A DNA stretch of 64,000 nucleotides from Bacillus litorisediminis (GCF_022808645.1 NZ_JAKZKT010000022.1:1-64000), one strand, 5' to 3'. Positions 53,825 to 62,515 are shown, numbered from the stretch's first letter. Notes: generated by a model from the sequence alone, not told the origin. Translations and numbers: made by a program.

Positions 53825-53963
53825 GCGATTTGTTGAAATATGTTTTTATGCGTTGATAATAAAGATCAATTCGCTGATAAAAGGTTTCAACTCATTGAAA
53901 AGGGTTGAATCTGTTGATAAACGGGGAGGCGAAAACTGCTAAATCCGCTGATATCAGGTTTAT
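53825..53963 (+). repeat. Degenerate tandem repeat, period about 19-24 bp
   Basis: In the 311-base gap after rnz, units like ATTCGCTGATAAAAGGTTTC recur: GCGATTTGTTGAAATATG, TGCGTTGATAATAAAG, TTCGCTGATAAAAGG, CTCATTGAAAAGGG, TCTGTTGATAAACGG and TCCGCTGATATCAGG. The core YCGYTGATAAA is conserved and the rest drifts. No reading frame and no constant spacer length. The remaining 53964-54124 holds AT-rich sequence leading to the response-regulator RBS; I see no gene in it. Confidence 0.7.
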
Positions 53964-54124
53964 CGTATTCGAATAGTATTAGACCCGCAAAAGCCTAAAT
54001 ATGAACAAACTATGACCAATCGATGAATATTATAAGAAAGTTTTTGATAATAGTTGCTTCTTAAAAGTATTTATTTAAAGTTAAAAGTAGAGACCTGTTG
54101 GATGTGTGAAGGGGGAGACATCAA

Positions 54125-54832
54125 ATGAAAATTTTAGTGATTGAAGACAATCAAAGTGTCTGCTCAATGATTGAAATGTTCTTTACAAAGGAAGGGATTG
54201 ACGGTGAGTTTGTCAATGACGGATTAGAAGGGTATGAACGTTATAAAGAAGATCATTGGGATTTGCTCATTATTGATTGGATGCTCCCTGGGATGGACGG
54301 AGTTACGCTTTGCCGGAAAATAAGAGAGGAAAATAAGGAAATCCCGATTATTATGCTGACTGCGAAGGACAGTGAATCGGATCAGGTGCTGGGTCTTGAA
54401 ATGGGTGCGGATGATTATGTAACGAAACCCTTTAGTCCGTTAGCGTTAATGGCTAGAATTAAGGCGGTTAGCAGAAGATATAAGCATTCCAATCATGAAG
54501 AAGAAATCAGCCCATCTCCTTATAAAACGAACTATCTTAAAGTCAATAAAGAAACGAGAGAGGTATACCTTAATAATCAGCTGATTACAAATCTGACCCC
54601 AAAGGAATTTGATTTGCTTTATTTTTTTGTGCAGCATCCACGGCAGGTTTTTTCTAGGGAACAGCTGTTGGAAAGAGTATGGGGCTATCAGTTTTATGGA
54701 GATGAACGAACTGTAGATGTCCATATAAAACGGCTTCGAAAAAAATTAGAGAATGACACCTATACCCTATTCCATACGGTTTGGGGCGTTGGCTATAAAT
54801 TTGATGAAGCGGTTGAAAAGGATGAAAATTAA
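54125..54832 (+). CDS. OmpR/PhoB-family response regulator
   Basis: A 235-residue regulator. The receiver domain has the acidic pair at 7-8 (VIEDN), the phosphorylated Asp at 51 (LLIIDWMLPGMDG), Thr in IIMLTAKDSE and Lys in DYVTKPFSP. The winged-helix domain (about 135-235) includes LTPKEFDLLYFFVQHPRQVF and ERTVDVHIKRLRKKL. ATG at 54125 follows GAAGGGGGAG. The 3' end overlaps the kinase gene by 11 bases. Target genes are unknown; no obvious binding repeats are seen upstream apart from the decayed tandem repeat. Confidence 0.94.
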   Translation: MKILVIEDNQSVCSMIEMFFTKEGIDGEFVNDGLEGYERYKEDHWDLLIIDWMLPGMDGVTLCRKIREENKEIPIIMLTAKDSESDQVLGLEMGADDYVTKPFSPLALMARIKAVSRRYKHSNHEEEISPSPYKTNYLKVNKETREVYLNNQLITNLTPKEFDLLYFFVQHPRQVFSREQLLERVWGYQFYGDERTVDVHIKRLRKKLENDTYTLFHTVWGVGYKFDEAVEKDEN

Positions 54833-56243
54833 ATATTTTTATCAGCAATTTATTAGTCATATTAGTGTGATTGTTGTCGCATTTTTAGTTTTAAGCCTGC
54901 TCTTTACCCAATACATGGAGAGAATTGTCTATCAAAATAAAGCAGACGAATTAATTACGTATGGAGAAAATATTCTTCGGGAATTTGATAGAACGGTATT
55001 CGGAAGAGAGAATATTTTAAATCAGTATTACAATGTACTTAATGACCGTGATATTTTATTTGCGGTTTTTGATGATAAAAGCTCAATCCTTTATGCGGGA
55101 GACTGGTTTATCACGCAAGACAGACTTACCGAGAGGGAATGGAATCTATTAAAATCCGGAAAAATTGTTGAAGTCAGACAGGATCTTAAACGATTCGAAC
55201 AAGATGTCTCTCTTGTGGCAGTACCTTATTTTGATAATGGAGCGTTTATCGGCGGTATATTATTAATCTCCCCGATTAGCGGCATAAGAGAAATCATCAG
55301 TGAAATGAATCAGTTTTTATCGATTGCTGTTTTAATTGCGTTAGCTGCTTCATTATTGCTAAGCTCGGTGTTATCTTATATTCACGTGAAACGAATCACA
55401 CGAATAAGAAAAGCGACCTCTTTAGTTGCATCGGGTGACTATTCTGTTCATCTTCCATCCTCGACCTTTGATGAAATTGGGGAGTTAGCTAATGATTTCA
55501 ATCAAATGGTGAAAAAGTTAAATGACTCGATGGAAGAGATTAAAAGCCTAGAAAACAGAAGAAGACAATTTATGTCGGATGTATCGCATGAATTAAGAAC
55601 ACCGCTAACTACGATTCGAGGCGTGATAGAAGGCTTGAAAAATGACATGATCCCTGAAGAGAAAAAGGAGAAGGGGATTCAATTAGTAAGCCAGGAAACA
55701 AATCGTCTGATCCGCCTTGTAAATGAAAATCTGGATTATGACAAGATCAGGTCAAATCAAGTAACGCTTTTTAAAGTAGATATTCAGCTGTCTGAAGTGA
55801 TGGAAATAATAAAAGAGCAATTACAGCTTCAGGCGGATGAAAAAAACAACCAAATCATTGTGGATGTTGAAGAAGGTCTGATTGTTCATGCTGATTATGA
55901 TCGCTTGATTCAAATCTTAATTAATATAACGAAAAACAGTATTCAGTTTACGGATGACGGAAGCATTTTCCTGCGAGGAAAATCCGCTGAAAACGAGACC
56001 ATCATTGAAATCGAAGACACAGGTATTGGAATCGATCCGCAAGAGGTAGAAAAAATATGGGACCGTTTTTATAGAGCGGATATATCGAGAAAAACAAATC
56101 CGTATGGAGAATTTGGGTTAGGTTTATCAATTGTGAAACAACTGGTTTTGCTTCATAATGGCAAGATTGATGTAACCAGTGAGAAAGGAAAGGGAACGAA
56201 GTTTGTCATTCGTTTTCCATTAATAAAAAGCAACTCGATATAA
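54822..56243 (+). CDS. Sensor histidine kinase
   Basis: A 473-residue membrane kinase. Transmembrane helix 1 is about 12-32 (HISVIVVAFLVLSLLF), followed by an extracellular sensor domain of about 130 residues, and helix 2 near 170-190 (FLSIAVLIALAASLLLSSVL). A HAMP domain follows, then the H-box SDVSHELRTPLTTIRGVIEG and ATPase motifs NITKNSIQF (N), EDTGIGIDPQE (G1) and EFGLGLSIVKQL (G2). ATG at 54822 overlaps the regulator gene; the frame is open upstream to 54753 without an RBS. Pairs with the regulator just before it. Confidence 0.94.
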   Translation: MKIKYFYQQFISHISVIVVAFLVLSLLFTQYMERIVYQNKADELITYGENILREFDRTVFGRENILNQYYNVLNDRDILFAVFDDKSSILYAGDWFITQDRLTEREWNLLKSGKIVEVRQDLKRFEQDVSLVAVPYFDNGAFIGGILLISPISGIREIISEMNQFLSIAVLIALAASLLLSSVLSYIHVKRITRIRKATSLVASGDYSVHLPSSTFDEIGELANDFNQMVKKLNDSMEEIKSLENRRRQFMSDVSHELRTPLTTIRGVIEGLKNDMIPEEKKEKGIQLVSQETNRLIRLVNENLDYDKIRSNQVTLFKVDIQLSEVMEIIKEQLQLQADEKNNQIIVDVEEGLIVHADYDRLIQILINITKNSIQFTDDGSIFLRGKSAENETIIEIEDTGIGIDPQEVEKIWDRFYRADISRKTNPYGEFGLGLSIVKQLVLLHNGKIDVTSEKGKGTKFVIRFPLIKSNSI

Positions 56244-56244
56244 T

Positions 56245-56276
56245 AAAAGCTGTTGGGCTGCCCAGCGGCTTTTTTC
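56245..56276 (+). terminator. Rho-independent terminator after the sensor kinase
   Basis: AAAAGCTGTTGGG pairs with CCCAGCGGCTTTT (two G-U pairs) around CTG, followed by TTC. It separates the two-component operon from the sulfonate cluster. Confidence 0.88.
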
Positions 56277-56305
56277 TGTAAGGAGATGCATAACCTAAAA
56301 AACTA

Positions 56306-56359
56306 TTGACCCGGATTAGAGTGTTATCATAATATAAAAGTGGTTGGGTCACCATGCCA
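56306..56359 (+). promoter_or_regulatory. slcC promoter and 19-bp operator (site 1)
   Basis: TTGACC (56306-56311), 16 bases, CATAAT (56328-56333), then the near-palindrome TGGTTGGGTCACCATGCCA (56341-56359) covering the likely transcription start. The same 19-bp motif recurs at three other promoters in this cluster. Confidence 0.8.
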
Positions 56360-56434
56360 TCCGAAAGAAATTTTTGTTTTGCTTAATGATTATTGTAAAT
56401 TTTTCTAATCTCCATTATACGAAGGAGGATATTC

Positions 56435-57385
56435 ATGAGAGTTTTAGTTACAGAAATGATTTGGAAAGAAGGCATAGAGGAACTTGTCAGAAAAGGAGTA
56501 CAGGTTGACTGCGATGATCATTTATGGAACAACCGGGAAAAACTTCTTGAAATTATAAAAGAATATGACGCGATAATTGTCAGGAACCAGACAATCGTAG
56601 ATCAGGAACTGTTAGAGGCTGGGAATCGATTAAAGGCAGTTGGAAGACTGGGTGTAGGTTTGGATAATATTAATCTAAAACTGGCAAAACAAAAAAATGT
56701 TAAAGTCGTGTATGCCCGTCATGCGAATGCTACTTCAGTTGCGGAATACGTAATGGCAGCAATACTTAGTGCTGTCAGACCTCTTCACTTAGCTGATATG
56801 GATGTCAGAAAGGGTAATTGGAATCGAATAAAGCATACAGGTGAAGAACTGGCCAATAAAACTATTGGTTTAATAGGACTAGGAGAAATTTCGCACAGGG
56901 TTGCGAAAAGAGCAAAAGCATTCGGTATGCAGGTCATTGGCTATGACCCATTCATCACTCCCTATGACTATATTGTTGCTGAAACCGGTGTAAGCGTTTG
57001 CGATTCATTAGACGAATTATTAAGTGTTTCAGATTTTGTTTCCTTACATGTACCTCTTACAATCGACACTAAAAATTTGATCTCTGAATCTCAACTAAAA
57101 AAAATGAAACCGACTGCATACATAATTAATTCCTCTAGAGGCGGTATCATTGATGAAAATGCACTTGCCTACGCTTTAAATCATCACATTATTAATGGAG
57201 CATTTATTGATGTTCTCGAGGATGAGCCTATTTCTTTACAAAATCAGCTTTTGTCGACTGAAAAAGCCGTCATCACACCACATATAGCCGGACTTACCAA
57301 CGAATCACAGGTAAGAACCTCAGTGTTAGTAGCCAGAGAAGTAATCAAGGTACTAAACGGTGAACCATCCCTGTGTATTGTTTAG
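56435..57385 (+). CDS. slcC: D-isomer-specific 2-hydroxyacid dehydrogenase, likely (S)-sulfolactate dehydrogenase
   Basis: A 316-residue NAD-dependent dehydrogenase of the SerA/LDH-D family. The NAD site is TIGLIGLGEISHRVAKRAKA near 145, ending with the acidic residue in GYDPF. The catalytic triad fits: Arg in NSSRGGIIDENAL, Glu in VLEDEPIS, His in ITPHIAGLTNES. Family alone does not give the substrate. The sulfolactate call comes from its place beside suyAB- and comC-like genes, the same gene set as in characterised sulfolactate degraders. ATG at 56435 follows GAAGGAGGAT. Own promoter with operator site 1. Confidence 0.8.
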   Translation: MRVLVTEMIWKEGIEELVRKGVQVDCDDHLWNNREKLLEIIKEYDAIIVRNQTIVDQELLEAGNRLKAVGRLGVGLDNINLKLAKQKNVKVVYARHANATSVAEYVMAAILSAVRPLHLADMDVRKGNWNRIKHTGEELANKTIGLIGLGEISHRVAKRAKAFGMQVIGYDPFITPYDYIVAETGVSVCDSLDELLSVSDFVSLHVPLTIDTKNLISESQLKKMKPTAYIINSSRGGIIDENALAYALNHHIINGAFIDVLEDEPISLQNQLLSTEKAVITPHIAGLTNESQVRTSVLVAREVIKVLNGEPSLCIV

Positions 57386-57416
57386 TAAAAATTATCGGAA
57401 AATTAAAATATTATGA

Positions 57417-57479
57417 TTGACTATTAGATCATTAGGTGATTTAATAAAAGTATACGATATTGGTTGGGTCACTCAACCA
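57417..57479 (+). promoter_or_regulatory. suyA promoter and 19-bp operator (site 2)
   Basis: TTGACT (57417-57422), 17 bases, TTTAAT (57440-57445), then TGGTTGGGTCACTCAACCA (57461-57479), the most symmetric copy of the motif, just after the expected start. Confidence 0.82.
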
Positions 57480-57499
57480 CGTAAAAGGAGGTATTAGTT

Positions 57500-57841
57500 A
57501 TGAGTCACAGTCAAGCAAATACTCTCACAGAAAAACAGCATGAGGACTCAAAGCCTGTCAGCACTCATAAGTTTTTAATCCATCATAGGGGTGATCATGT
57601 AGGAGTTGCAATTAGCCCGATTCAAAAAGGGGAAGAAGTAGTAGGGGTTTATATGGATGATGACTCGCAAATCACCGTTACCGCAAATGGGGATATTCCA
57701 TTAGGCCACAAAATTGCGTTAGCCTCATTAAATGTAGGAGAGCCTGTATTAAAATATGGAATTCAAATTGGTTTAACTACACAGAAATGGGAAGTTGGCG
57801 ACTACGTGCACACTCATAATATAAAAACGGCGAGGTGGTAA
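57500..57841 (+). CDS. suyA: UxaA-family small subunit, likely (R)-sulfolactate sulfo-lyase alpha
   Basis: A 113-residue SAF-domain protein equal to the N-terminal part of altronate dehydratase-like lyases: [20 protein letters not shown], then [15 protein letters not shown] and [15 protein letters not shown] with a C-terminal [19 protein letters not shown] and the VHTHN metal-site segment are characteristic. In SuyAB this small subunit pairs with the large one encoded next to split sulfolactate into pyruvate and sulfite. An altronate or galactarate lyase of the same family is the alternative. ATG at 57500 follows AAAAGGAGGT. Confidence 0.82.
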   Translation: MSHSQANTLTEKQHEDSKPVSTHKFLIHHRGDHVGVAISPIQKGEEVVGVYMDDDSQITVTANGDIPLGHKIALASLNVGEPVLKYGIQIGLTTQKWEVGDYVHTHNIKTARW

Positions 57842-57843
57842 AA

Positions 57844-58998
57844 ATGACACAGCTATATGGATATCGCAGAGAGAACGGTAAAGTAGGAATCCGCAACCAT
57901 GTAATTATTCTGCCTGTAGATGACATTTCAAATGCTGCATGTGAAGCAGTAGCACGGCAAGTTCAAGGAACATTAGCACTTCCGCACGCATATGGACGTC
58001 TCCAGTATGGACCTGATCTTGATCTTCACTTTAGAACAATGATTGGAACAGGTTCAAATCCAAATGTTGCTGCAGTTGTCGTAATTGGTATTGAAGAAAA
58101 CTGGTCAAAAAAAATTGCGGATGGCATTGCTGAGACTGGTAAACCAGTATCCTATTTTTCTATTGAAGGAAACGGGGATTTAGAAACAATACGTAAAGCT
58201 TCTTTAAAAGCAAAAGAATACGTGCAATGGGCAACAGAACTTCAACGGGTGCCTATTGAATTAAAAGATTTAACCATAAGCATAAAATGTGGTGAGTCTG
58301 ACACGACAACAGGATTGGGTTCTTGTCCGACTGTTGCCCAGGCAGTGGATCGATTGGTAGATGCAGGTGCTACTGTATTTTTTGGAGAAACTTCTGAATT
58401 AACGGGTGGAGAGCATTTAATCTATGACAGGATGGCAACACCGGAATTGAAAGAAAAATTTATGGCAATCTACAATGATTATGTAGGAGAAATTGAATCC
58501 AAGGGTGTTGATTTATTAGGTTCTCAGCCAACCCAAGGCAATATCGCTGGCGGACTTTCAACGATCGAGGAAAAAGCTTTGGGGAATATCGCCAAAACAG
58601 GAACGAAAAGAGTGATTGGCGTATTAGAACCGGCAGAAAGTCCGGCAAACGGCAATGGGCTTTACTTTATGGATACTTCCTCTGCTGCAGCCGAATGTGT
58701 GACTCTGATGGCAGCTGGAGGAGCTGTTCTGCACTTATTCCCTACAGGTCAGGGAAATATCATCGGAAACCCAATCGAACCAGTGATTAAAATTACTGCA
58801 AACCCTCATACAGCCAAAACTATGAGTGAGCATATTGATTTGGATGTACAAGGATTGCTGACACGTGAGATTACTTTAGAACAGGCTGGAGATCAATTAA
58901 TGGAATTGATTTATCGGACTGTAAATGGACGCTTTACAAGTGCGGAGGCATTAGGACATAAAGAATTCGTTATGACAAAATTATATCGCAGTGCTTAA
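57844..58998 (+). CDS. suyB: UxaA-family large subunit, likely (R)-sulfolactate sulfo-lyase beta
   Basis: A 384-residue protein of the altronate hydrolase/galactarate dehydratase large-domain family. It starts [40 protein letters not shown] near 150 contains two conserved Cys, [12 protein letters not shown] near 183 follows, and [20 protein letters not shown] near 298 is typical of the C-terminal part. Together with SuyA it would release sulfite from (R)-sulfolactate. ATG at 57844 is used because GAGGTGG lies about 5 bases before it; GTG at 57835 overlaps that RBS. Starts 2 bases after suyA. Confidence 0.84.
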   Translation: MTQLYGYRRENGKVGIRNHVIILPVDDISNAACEAVARQVQGTLALPHAYGRLQYGPDLDLHFRTMIGTGSNPNVAAVVVIGIEENWSKKIADGIAETGKPVSYFSIEGNGDLETIRKASLKAKEYVQWATELQRVPIELKDLTISIKCGESDTTTGLGSCPTVAQAVDRLVDAGATVFFGETSELTGGEHLIYDRMATPELKEKFMAIYNDYVGEIESKGVDLLGSQPTQGNIAGGLSTIEEKALGNIAKTGTKRVIGVLEPAESPANGNGLYFMDTSSAAAECVTLMAAGGAVLHLFPTGQGNIIGNPIEPVIKITANPHTAKTMSEHIDLDVQGLLTREITLEQAGDQLMELIYRTVNGRFTSAEALGHKEFVMTKLYRSA

Positions 58999-59002
58999 CA
59001 CA

Positions 59003-59040
59003 TTATCTCCCTACCCATAAGTTAATGAGTAGGGAGATAA
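59003..59040 (+). other. 12-bp hairpin between suyB and comC
   Basis: TTATCTCCCTAC pairs perfectly with GTAGGGAGATAA around CCATAAGTTAATGA, 4 bases after the suyB stop. No U-run follows. It could act as a partial terminator or an mRNA stability element setting the comC level. Confidence 0.55.
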
Positions 59041-59097
59041 ACTTTGTCTCTATCAATCTATTTAAAAGGCAAAGAATACAGGTTGAGGGGTTAAAAA

Positions 59098-60168
59098 ATG
59101 AACATTTATCATGAGTCGGGTTTAAGACAGTTTTGTGAGGAACTTTTAACCAGGATTGGGATGGCTGAAGAGAATGCCAAAGTGGTTGCAGACTCTTTAA
59201 TTCAAGCAAACCTAGAGGGGATAGACAGTCATGGGATTAGCAGGCTCCCTATTTATGTAAAACGTTTTATGGATAAAAGAATTACATTAAATCCAAGCAT
59301 TCAAATGACAAAAATGACCCCTTCCATACTGATAGTGGATGGTGATCATGGCCTCGGGCATATTGTAAGCTATTATGCGATTAAGGAAGCAATTGGAATG
59401 TCAAAAGAAAACGGAATGACAGCGATTGCTATTAAAAATAGTAATCATTTTGGAACAGCCTCTTACTTTTGCCAGCTTGCATGCGAGCAAAACCTTGCAT
59501 GTATAGCACTGACTAATTCTCCTCCAGGAATTGCTCCTTGGGGCGGGAAAGAGGCTTTCTTCGGTACGAACCCGATTGCTTTTGGTTTTCCGACCGGAAC
59601 TGACCAACCTGTTATCATTGATTTATCGACTAGTATTGTGGCTAGAGGGAAGATTATTTTGGCAGCTAAGCAAGGCAATCGAATTCCTGATGATTGGGCG
59701 ATTGATGATGAAGGAAAACCGACAAATGATCCAGAAGCTGCACTAAGAGGATCCTTATTGCCGATAGGAGGAGCAAAGGGTTCTGCTTTAGCGCTCGCTG
59801 TTGAAATTCTGACCGGTGTGCTTACTGGTTCTGCCTTTGGGCCGCATGTTAAAAACATTTATGATGATCGAGAAACAGAGTATGCAAAGGTTGGCCATTT
59901 TTTCATATTAATGGACATTGAAAAATTTATGGAATTAAACATGTTCTTCGCGTCTATTCAAAATCTTTTAGATGAAATGAAATCAGTGTCTAAAGCAGAA
60001 GGAACAAAGGAAATTCGCTATCCAGGTGAAAGAAGGAAGAAAGACTCAGAGAAAAAGAGGAAAGAAGGAATCCTCCTTTCGTCAAGCGTTGAAATGGAAT
60101 TATTAGAGATTGGAAGTAAATACAACGTTAATTTTCCGCCTCCATTGACTCTGCAAAAAATAAAATGA
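59098..60168 (+). CDS. comC: Malate/L-lactate dehydrogenase family protein, likely (R)-sulfolactate dehydrogenase
   Basis: A 356-residue Ldh_2-family NAD(P)-dependent oxidoreductase. Motifs are NLEGIDSHGISRLPIYVKRF near 38 with the active-site His/Arg, IAIKNSNHFGTASYFCQLA near 108, TNSPPGIAPWGGKEAFFGTN near 138 and LPIGGAKGSALALAVEILTG near 225. ComC-type enzymes oxidise (R)-sulfolactate to sulfopyruvate. With SlcC this makes a two-enzyme racemase. A charged stretch near 300 (GERRKKDSEKKRKEG) is longer than usual. ATG at 59098 follows TTGAGGGG. Downstream of suyAB in the same operon. Confidence 0.8.
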   Translation: MNIYHESGLRQFCEELLTRIGMAEENAKVVADSLIQANLEGIDSHGISRLPIYVKRFMDKRITLNPSIQMTKMTPSILIVDGDHGLGHIVSYYAIKEAIGMSKENGMTAIAIKNSNHFGTASYFCQLACEQNLACIALTNSPPGIAPWGGKEAFFGTNPIAFGFPTGTDQPVIIDLSTSIVARGKIILAAKQGNRIPDDWAIDDEGKPTNDPEAALRGSLLPIGGAKGSALALAVEILTGVLTGSAFGPHVKNIYDDRETEYAKVGHFFILMDIEKFMELNMFFASIQNLLDEMKSVSKAEGTKEIRYPGERRKKDSEKKRKEGILLSSSVEMELLEIGSKYNVNFPPPLTLQKIK

Positions 60169-60169
60169 A

Positions 60170-60217
60170 AGAAAAAAAGGCTGTTATGAATTGTTTTTTC
60201 ATAACAGCCTCCATTTT
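60170..60217. terminator. Bidirectional terminator between comC and the GntR gene
   Basis: AGGCTGTTATGAA (60178-60190) pairs perfectly with TTCATAACAGCCT (60198-60210). An A-run precedes it and a T-run follows, serving both convergent operons. Confidence 0.92.
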
Positions 60218-60913
60218 TTAATTAGATGAATTATTTTCTGTAATAGAGCGCTCAACGCTGTCTAAGTGTTCAATCATGTATTTTTGGGCGAGTGCTACAT
60301 CCTTTTGTTTCATTGCTTCTAAAATCTTTGTATGTTCCTTTACCGATTGTAGAGCACGTCCAGGAATTTGAATCGCCGTCCTCCGGGATTCTGAAAGTAA
60401 ATCAATTAAATAATTCATAATTCGAATGAGGACAACGTTTTTAGAGTTATTAGCTAATGTAATATGAAATTCATGGTCGAGTTGGGCAAGCCGTTCATAG
60501 TTAATCGTTCCATTCACAACCTCATTGGCTTCTTTAATAATTCGTTCTAATTCTTTAAATTGCTCAGCATCAGAATTTTCAATGGACCATTTGACTGTCC
60601 ATTCCTCCAAAATTTTACGGACAGAGAAAAAATCTTTAATTTGATCTGTAGAGACAAAAAAAGCCTCTGTCATTTTTTGAATTTGATGTTCAGGAGAGGC
60701 AACAAAAACACCAGTACCATGTTTTGCTGTAATATACCCGTACGCTTCTAAAATTTTATAAGCTTCCCTAACTGTATTTCTGCTGACAGAAAGTTCAATT
60801 CCCATTTCTCTCTCGCCTGGAATTTTTTCTCCAACTTTATAAACGCCCTCTTGGATTTTTTTCTTTATGCTGTCGGCAACTTGTTCTGAAATGCCCTTTC
60901 TATTAAATTCCAT
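60218..60913 (-). CDS. GntR-family regulator (FadR/FCD type), likely controller of the sulfolactate cluster
   Basis: A 231-residue regulator. The N-terminal winged helix has VGEKIPGEREMGIELSVSRN and TVREAYKILEAYGYI near 30-60. The FCD ligand-binding domain has metal-site His/Asp positions in LAQLDHEFHITLANNSKN and SVKEHTKILEAM plus YMIEHLDSVE. I start it at ATG 60913 (minus strand; MEFNRKGISEQ), with GGGGGG five bases upstream; the frame is open to 61036 without support. It is the only regulator inside the cluster and is the natural candidate for binding the four 19-bp palindromes. Confidence 0.9.
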   Translation of the reverse strand: MEFNRKGISEQVADSIKKKIQEGVYKVGEKIPGEREMGIELSVSRNTVREAYKILEAYGYITAKHGTGVFVASPEHQIQKMTEAFFVSTDQIKDFFSVRKILEEWTVKWSIENSDAEQFKELERIIKEANEVVNGTINYERLAQLDHEFHITLANNSKNVVLIRIMNYLIDLLSESRRTAIQIPGRALQSVKEHTKILEAMKQKDVALAQKYMIEHLDSVERSITENNSSN

Positions 60914-61048
60914 ATGAACCCCCCATATCCTTGTCTTTGCAATAATAGATTTGATCTCTGAATTATTTCCTATATACGAATATACGAACAATGCTCTTAT
61001 CCTTTTTATTAAATCATTTGAATTTTTGCTTTTCAACAGGGAAACATC

Positions 61049-62116
61049 CTAAATTTTTGTAATGATAAATCCAAGACAGACTAATGCAATCGATCCTGAG
61101 ATACCGGTAATAAGAACTTTATTATTCAGCTTTTTGAATTCTGAGAAATTAACGCCTAACCCTAGTCCAGCCATAGCCATAGATAATAAGAATATACTTA
61201 AAGCAATTAACATTCGCGTAAAACTTTCTGATAAGATTCCCATTGTATTGACGAGACACATTAATAAAAATCCAAATATGAACCAAGGAATAGGAAGATC
61301 TTTTAACTTGTTTTTATGTTTAGGAGTATTCATTTCCTTTTTCTTGAACAAAACACCTAAAATCAGTGCGACGGGAATTAATAGTGCCACTCTGCCTAAT
61401 TTAACAAGGATTGCGGTGTCGCTGCTCACATCTCCTCCTGGCACCGCTGCTGCGATAACATGTGCTAATTCATGAAGTGTTGCTCCGGTTAATAATCCGT
61501 ATTGGTAGGAATCTAACCCTAAGACCGGATATAGAAAAGTGTAAAAAATGGTGACAATGGTGCCCATAATAGCGATAAAGGCTACTGAAATCGCCGTTAA
61601 TTCTTTTTTCGCTCCAATTAAAGGAGCCACCGCTACAATCGCTGCGGCACCACACACGGCTGTTCCAACTGCAATTAAAGCGGAAAGATGAGGATCAATG
61701 GAAAGCAACTTTCCAATATATAACATAATAATCAAGGTGAAGACAATAACAGCAACATCTATTAAAATAATAGAAATACCAGCAGAAATAATCGCCTCAA
61801 TATTTAGTCTGAGTCCCATTAAGATAATACCTGCCCTTAGCAGATATTTGCTGCTAAATGTGATTCCAGGTAAAGAATCCTGAGGAACTCCCATCAATCC
61901 TTTCCATCCCATTCCCAAGATAATAGAAATAATCATGACTCCCATAACGGAAAGAAAAGGAAATCCCGCTAAATATCCTGCTGCTATCGCTAAAACAGCC
62001 GTTAAAACGAGTCCTTTTATGAATCCTTTGTTCATTTTGAGGGATTTTGGTTTTTGACGGGGATTTTGCGGAGAGGAGCATTCTTCTTGTTTCATTGTTG
62101 CACCTAAATTACTCAA
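61049..62116 (-). CDS. YeiH-family putative sulfate/sulfite exporter
   Basis: A 355-residue integral membrane protein with about ten helices of the YeiH family (PF03601). Typical segments are YLLRAGIILMGLRLNIEAII, ALIAVGTAVCGAAAIVAVAP and LTGATLHELAHVIAAAVPGG. The family is annotated as a sulfate exporter, and in enterobacteria yeiH adjoins a sulfite-responsive regulator. In this cluster it would remove the sulfite released by SuyAB. TTG at 62116 (minus strand) follows AGGGAGGT with 8-base spacing. The GntR gene lies 135 bases downstream and probably shares its transcript. Confidence 0.85.
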   Translation of the reverse strand: MSNLGATMKQEECSSPQNPRQKPKSLKMNKGFIKGLVLTAVLAIAAGYLAGFPFLSVMGVMIISIILGMGWKGLMGVPQDSLPGITFSSKYLLRAGIILMGLRLNIEAIISAGISIILIDVAVIVFTLIIMLYIGKLLSIDPHLSALIAVGTAVCGAAAIVAVAPLIGAKKELTAISVAFIAIMGTIVTIFYTFLYPVLGLDSYQYGLLTGATLHELAHVIAAAVPGGDVSSDTAILVKLGRVALLIPVALILGVLFKKKEMNTPKHKNKLKDLPIPWFIFGFLLMCLVNTMGILSESFTRMLIALSIFLLSMAMAGLGLGVNFSEFKKLNNKVLITGISGSIALVCLGFIITKI

Positions 62117-62155
62117 AACGATACCTCCCTTTTAAATGTAGGTAAGCTGTGCATA

Positions 62156-62198
62156 GTGATCAACCAACACGCAATGGTTCGGTGACCCAACCAGTATA
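62156..62198 (-). promoter_or_regulatory. Exporter promoter and 19-bp operator (site 3)
   Basis: On the minus strand a -10-like TATACT (62198-62193) runs directly into TGGTTGGGTCACCGAACCA (62193-62175; plus strand TGGTTCGGTGACCCAACCA). The -35 is weak. A degenerate half copy, TTGGTTGATCAC, lies just inside (62167-62156 on the minus strand). Confidence 0.72.
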
Positions 62199-62262
62199 TA
62201 TAATCATTAAACCACGTTCAGAAGCATGAATCAATATTATTTACTTCTGGATTAAAAAAATA

Positions 62263-62318
62263 TTGATTTTTTGGAAAATTAAAAATAGAATATAGTTAGT
62301 GGTTGGGTGACTGAACCA
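62263..62318 (+). promoter_or_regulatory. TRAP operon promoter and 19-bp operator (site 4)
   Basis: TTGATT (62263-62268), 17 bases, TAGAAT (62286-62291), then TGGTTGGGTGACTGAACCA (62300-62318) over the expected start. A CodY-like sequence ATTTTTTGGAAAATT (62266-62280, three mismatches from consensus) overlaps the -35. The 399-base gap 62117-62515 otherwise holds site 3, an AT-rich leader and a cre-like site, and no gene. Confidence 0.75.
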
Positions 62319-62480
62319 TACCGTGACGGAGGGAGGAGTTGTCTTTAGTTGTTGGTTTACTTTAAAAGATTATAAGTTAATTTGTCTCGAAATGATACAA
62401 CATGAAAATGATTCCTTATGCATAAATTTTAGAATTATAGATTCAAATTACCCAGATAATCATTTTTAAATGCTTGGATT

Positions 62481-62494
62481 TGTAAGGGCTTACA
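62481..62494 (+). promoter_or_regulatory. cre-like palindrome before dctP
   Basis: TGTAAGGGCTTACA has perfect TGTAAG/CTTACA arms and matches the CcpA cre consensus except at the central C. It lies about 20 bases before the dctP start. Confidence 0.45.
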
Positions 62495-62515
62495 AAATGT
62501 ATGGGAGGATCTTAA

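Noticed and set aside
57500-58998. Altronate or galactarate dehydratase assignment
   Set aside because: Same protein family, but no uronate isomerase, mannonate or KDG genes are nearby, whereas both sulfolactate dehydrogenase types and a YeiH exporter are. Kept only as the alternative.
61062-61475. 137-codon ORF on the plus strand
   Set aside because: It is antisense to the YeiH-family gene, whose membrane-protein frame is clear; no RBS and no family.
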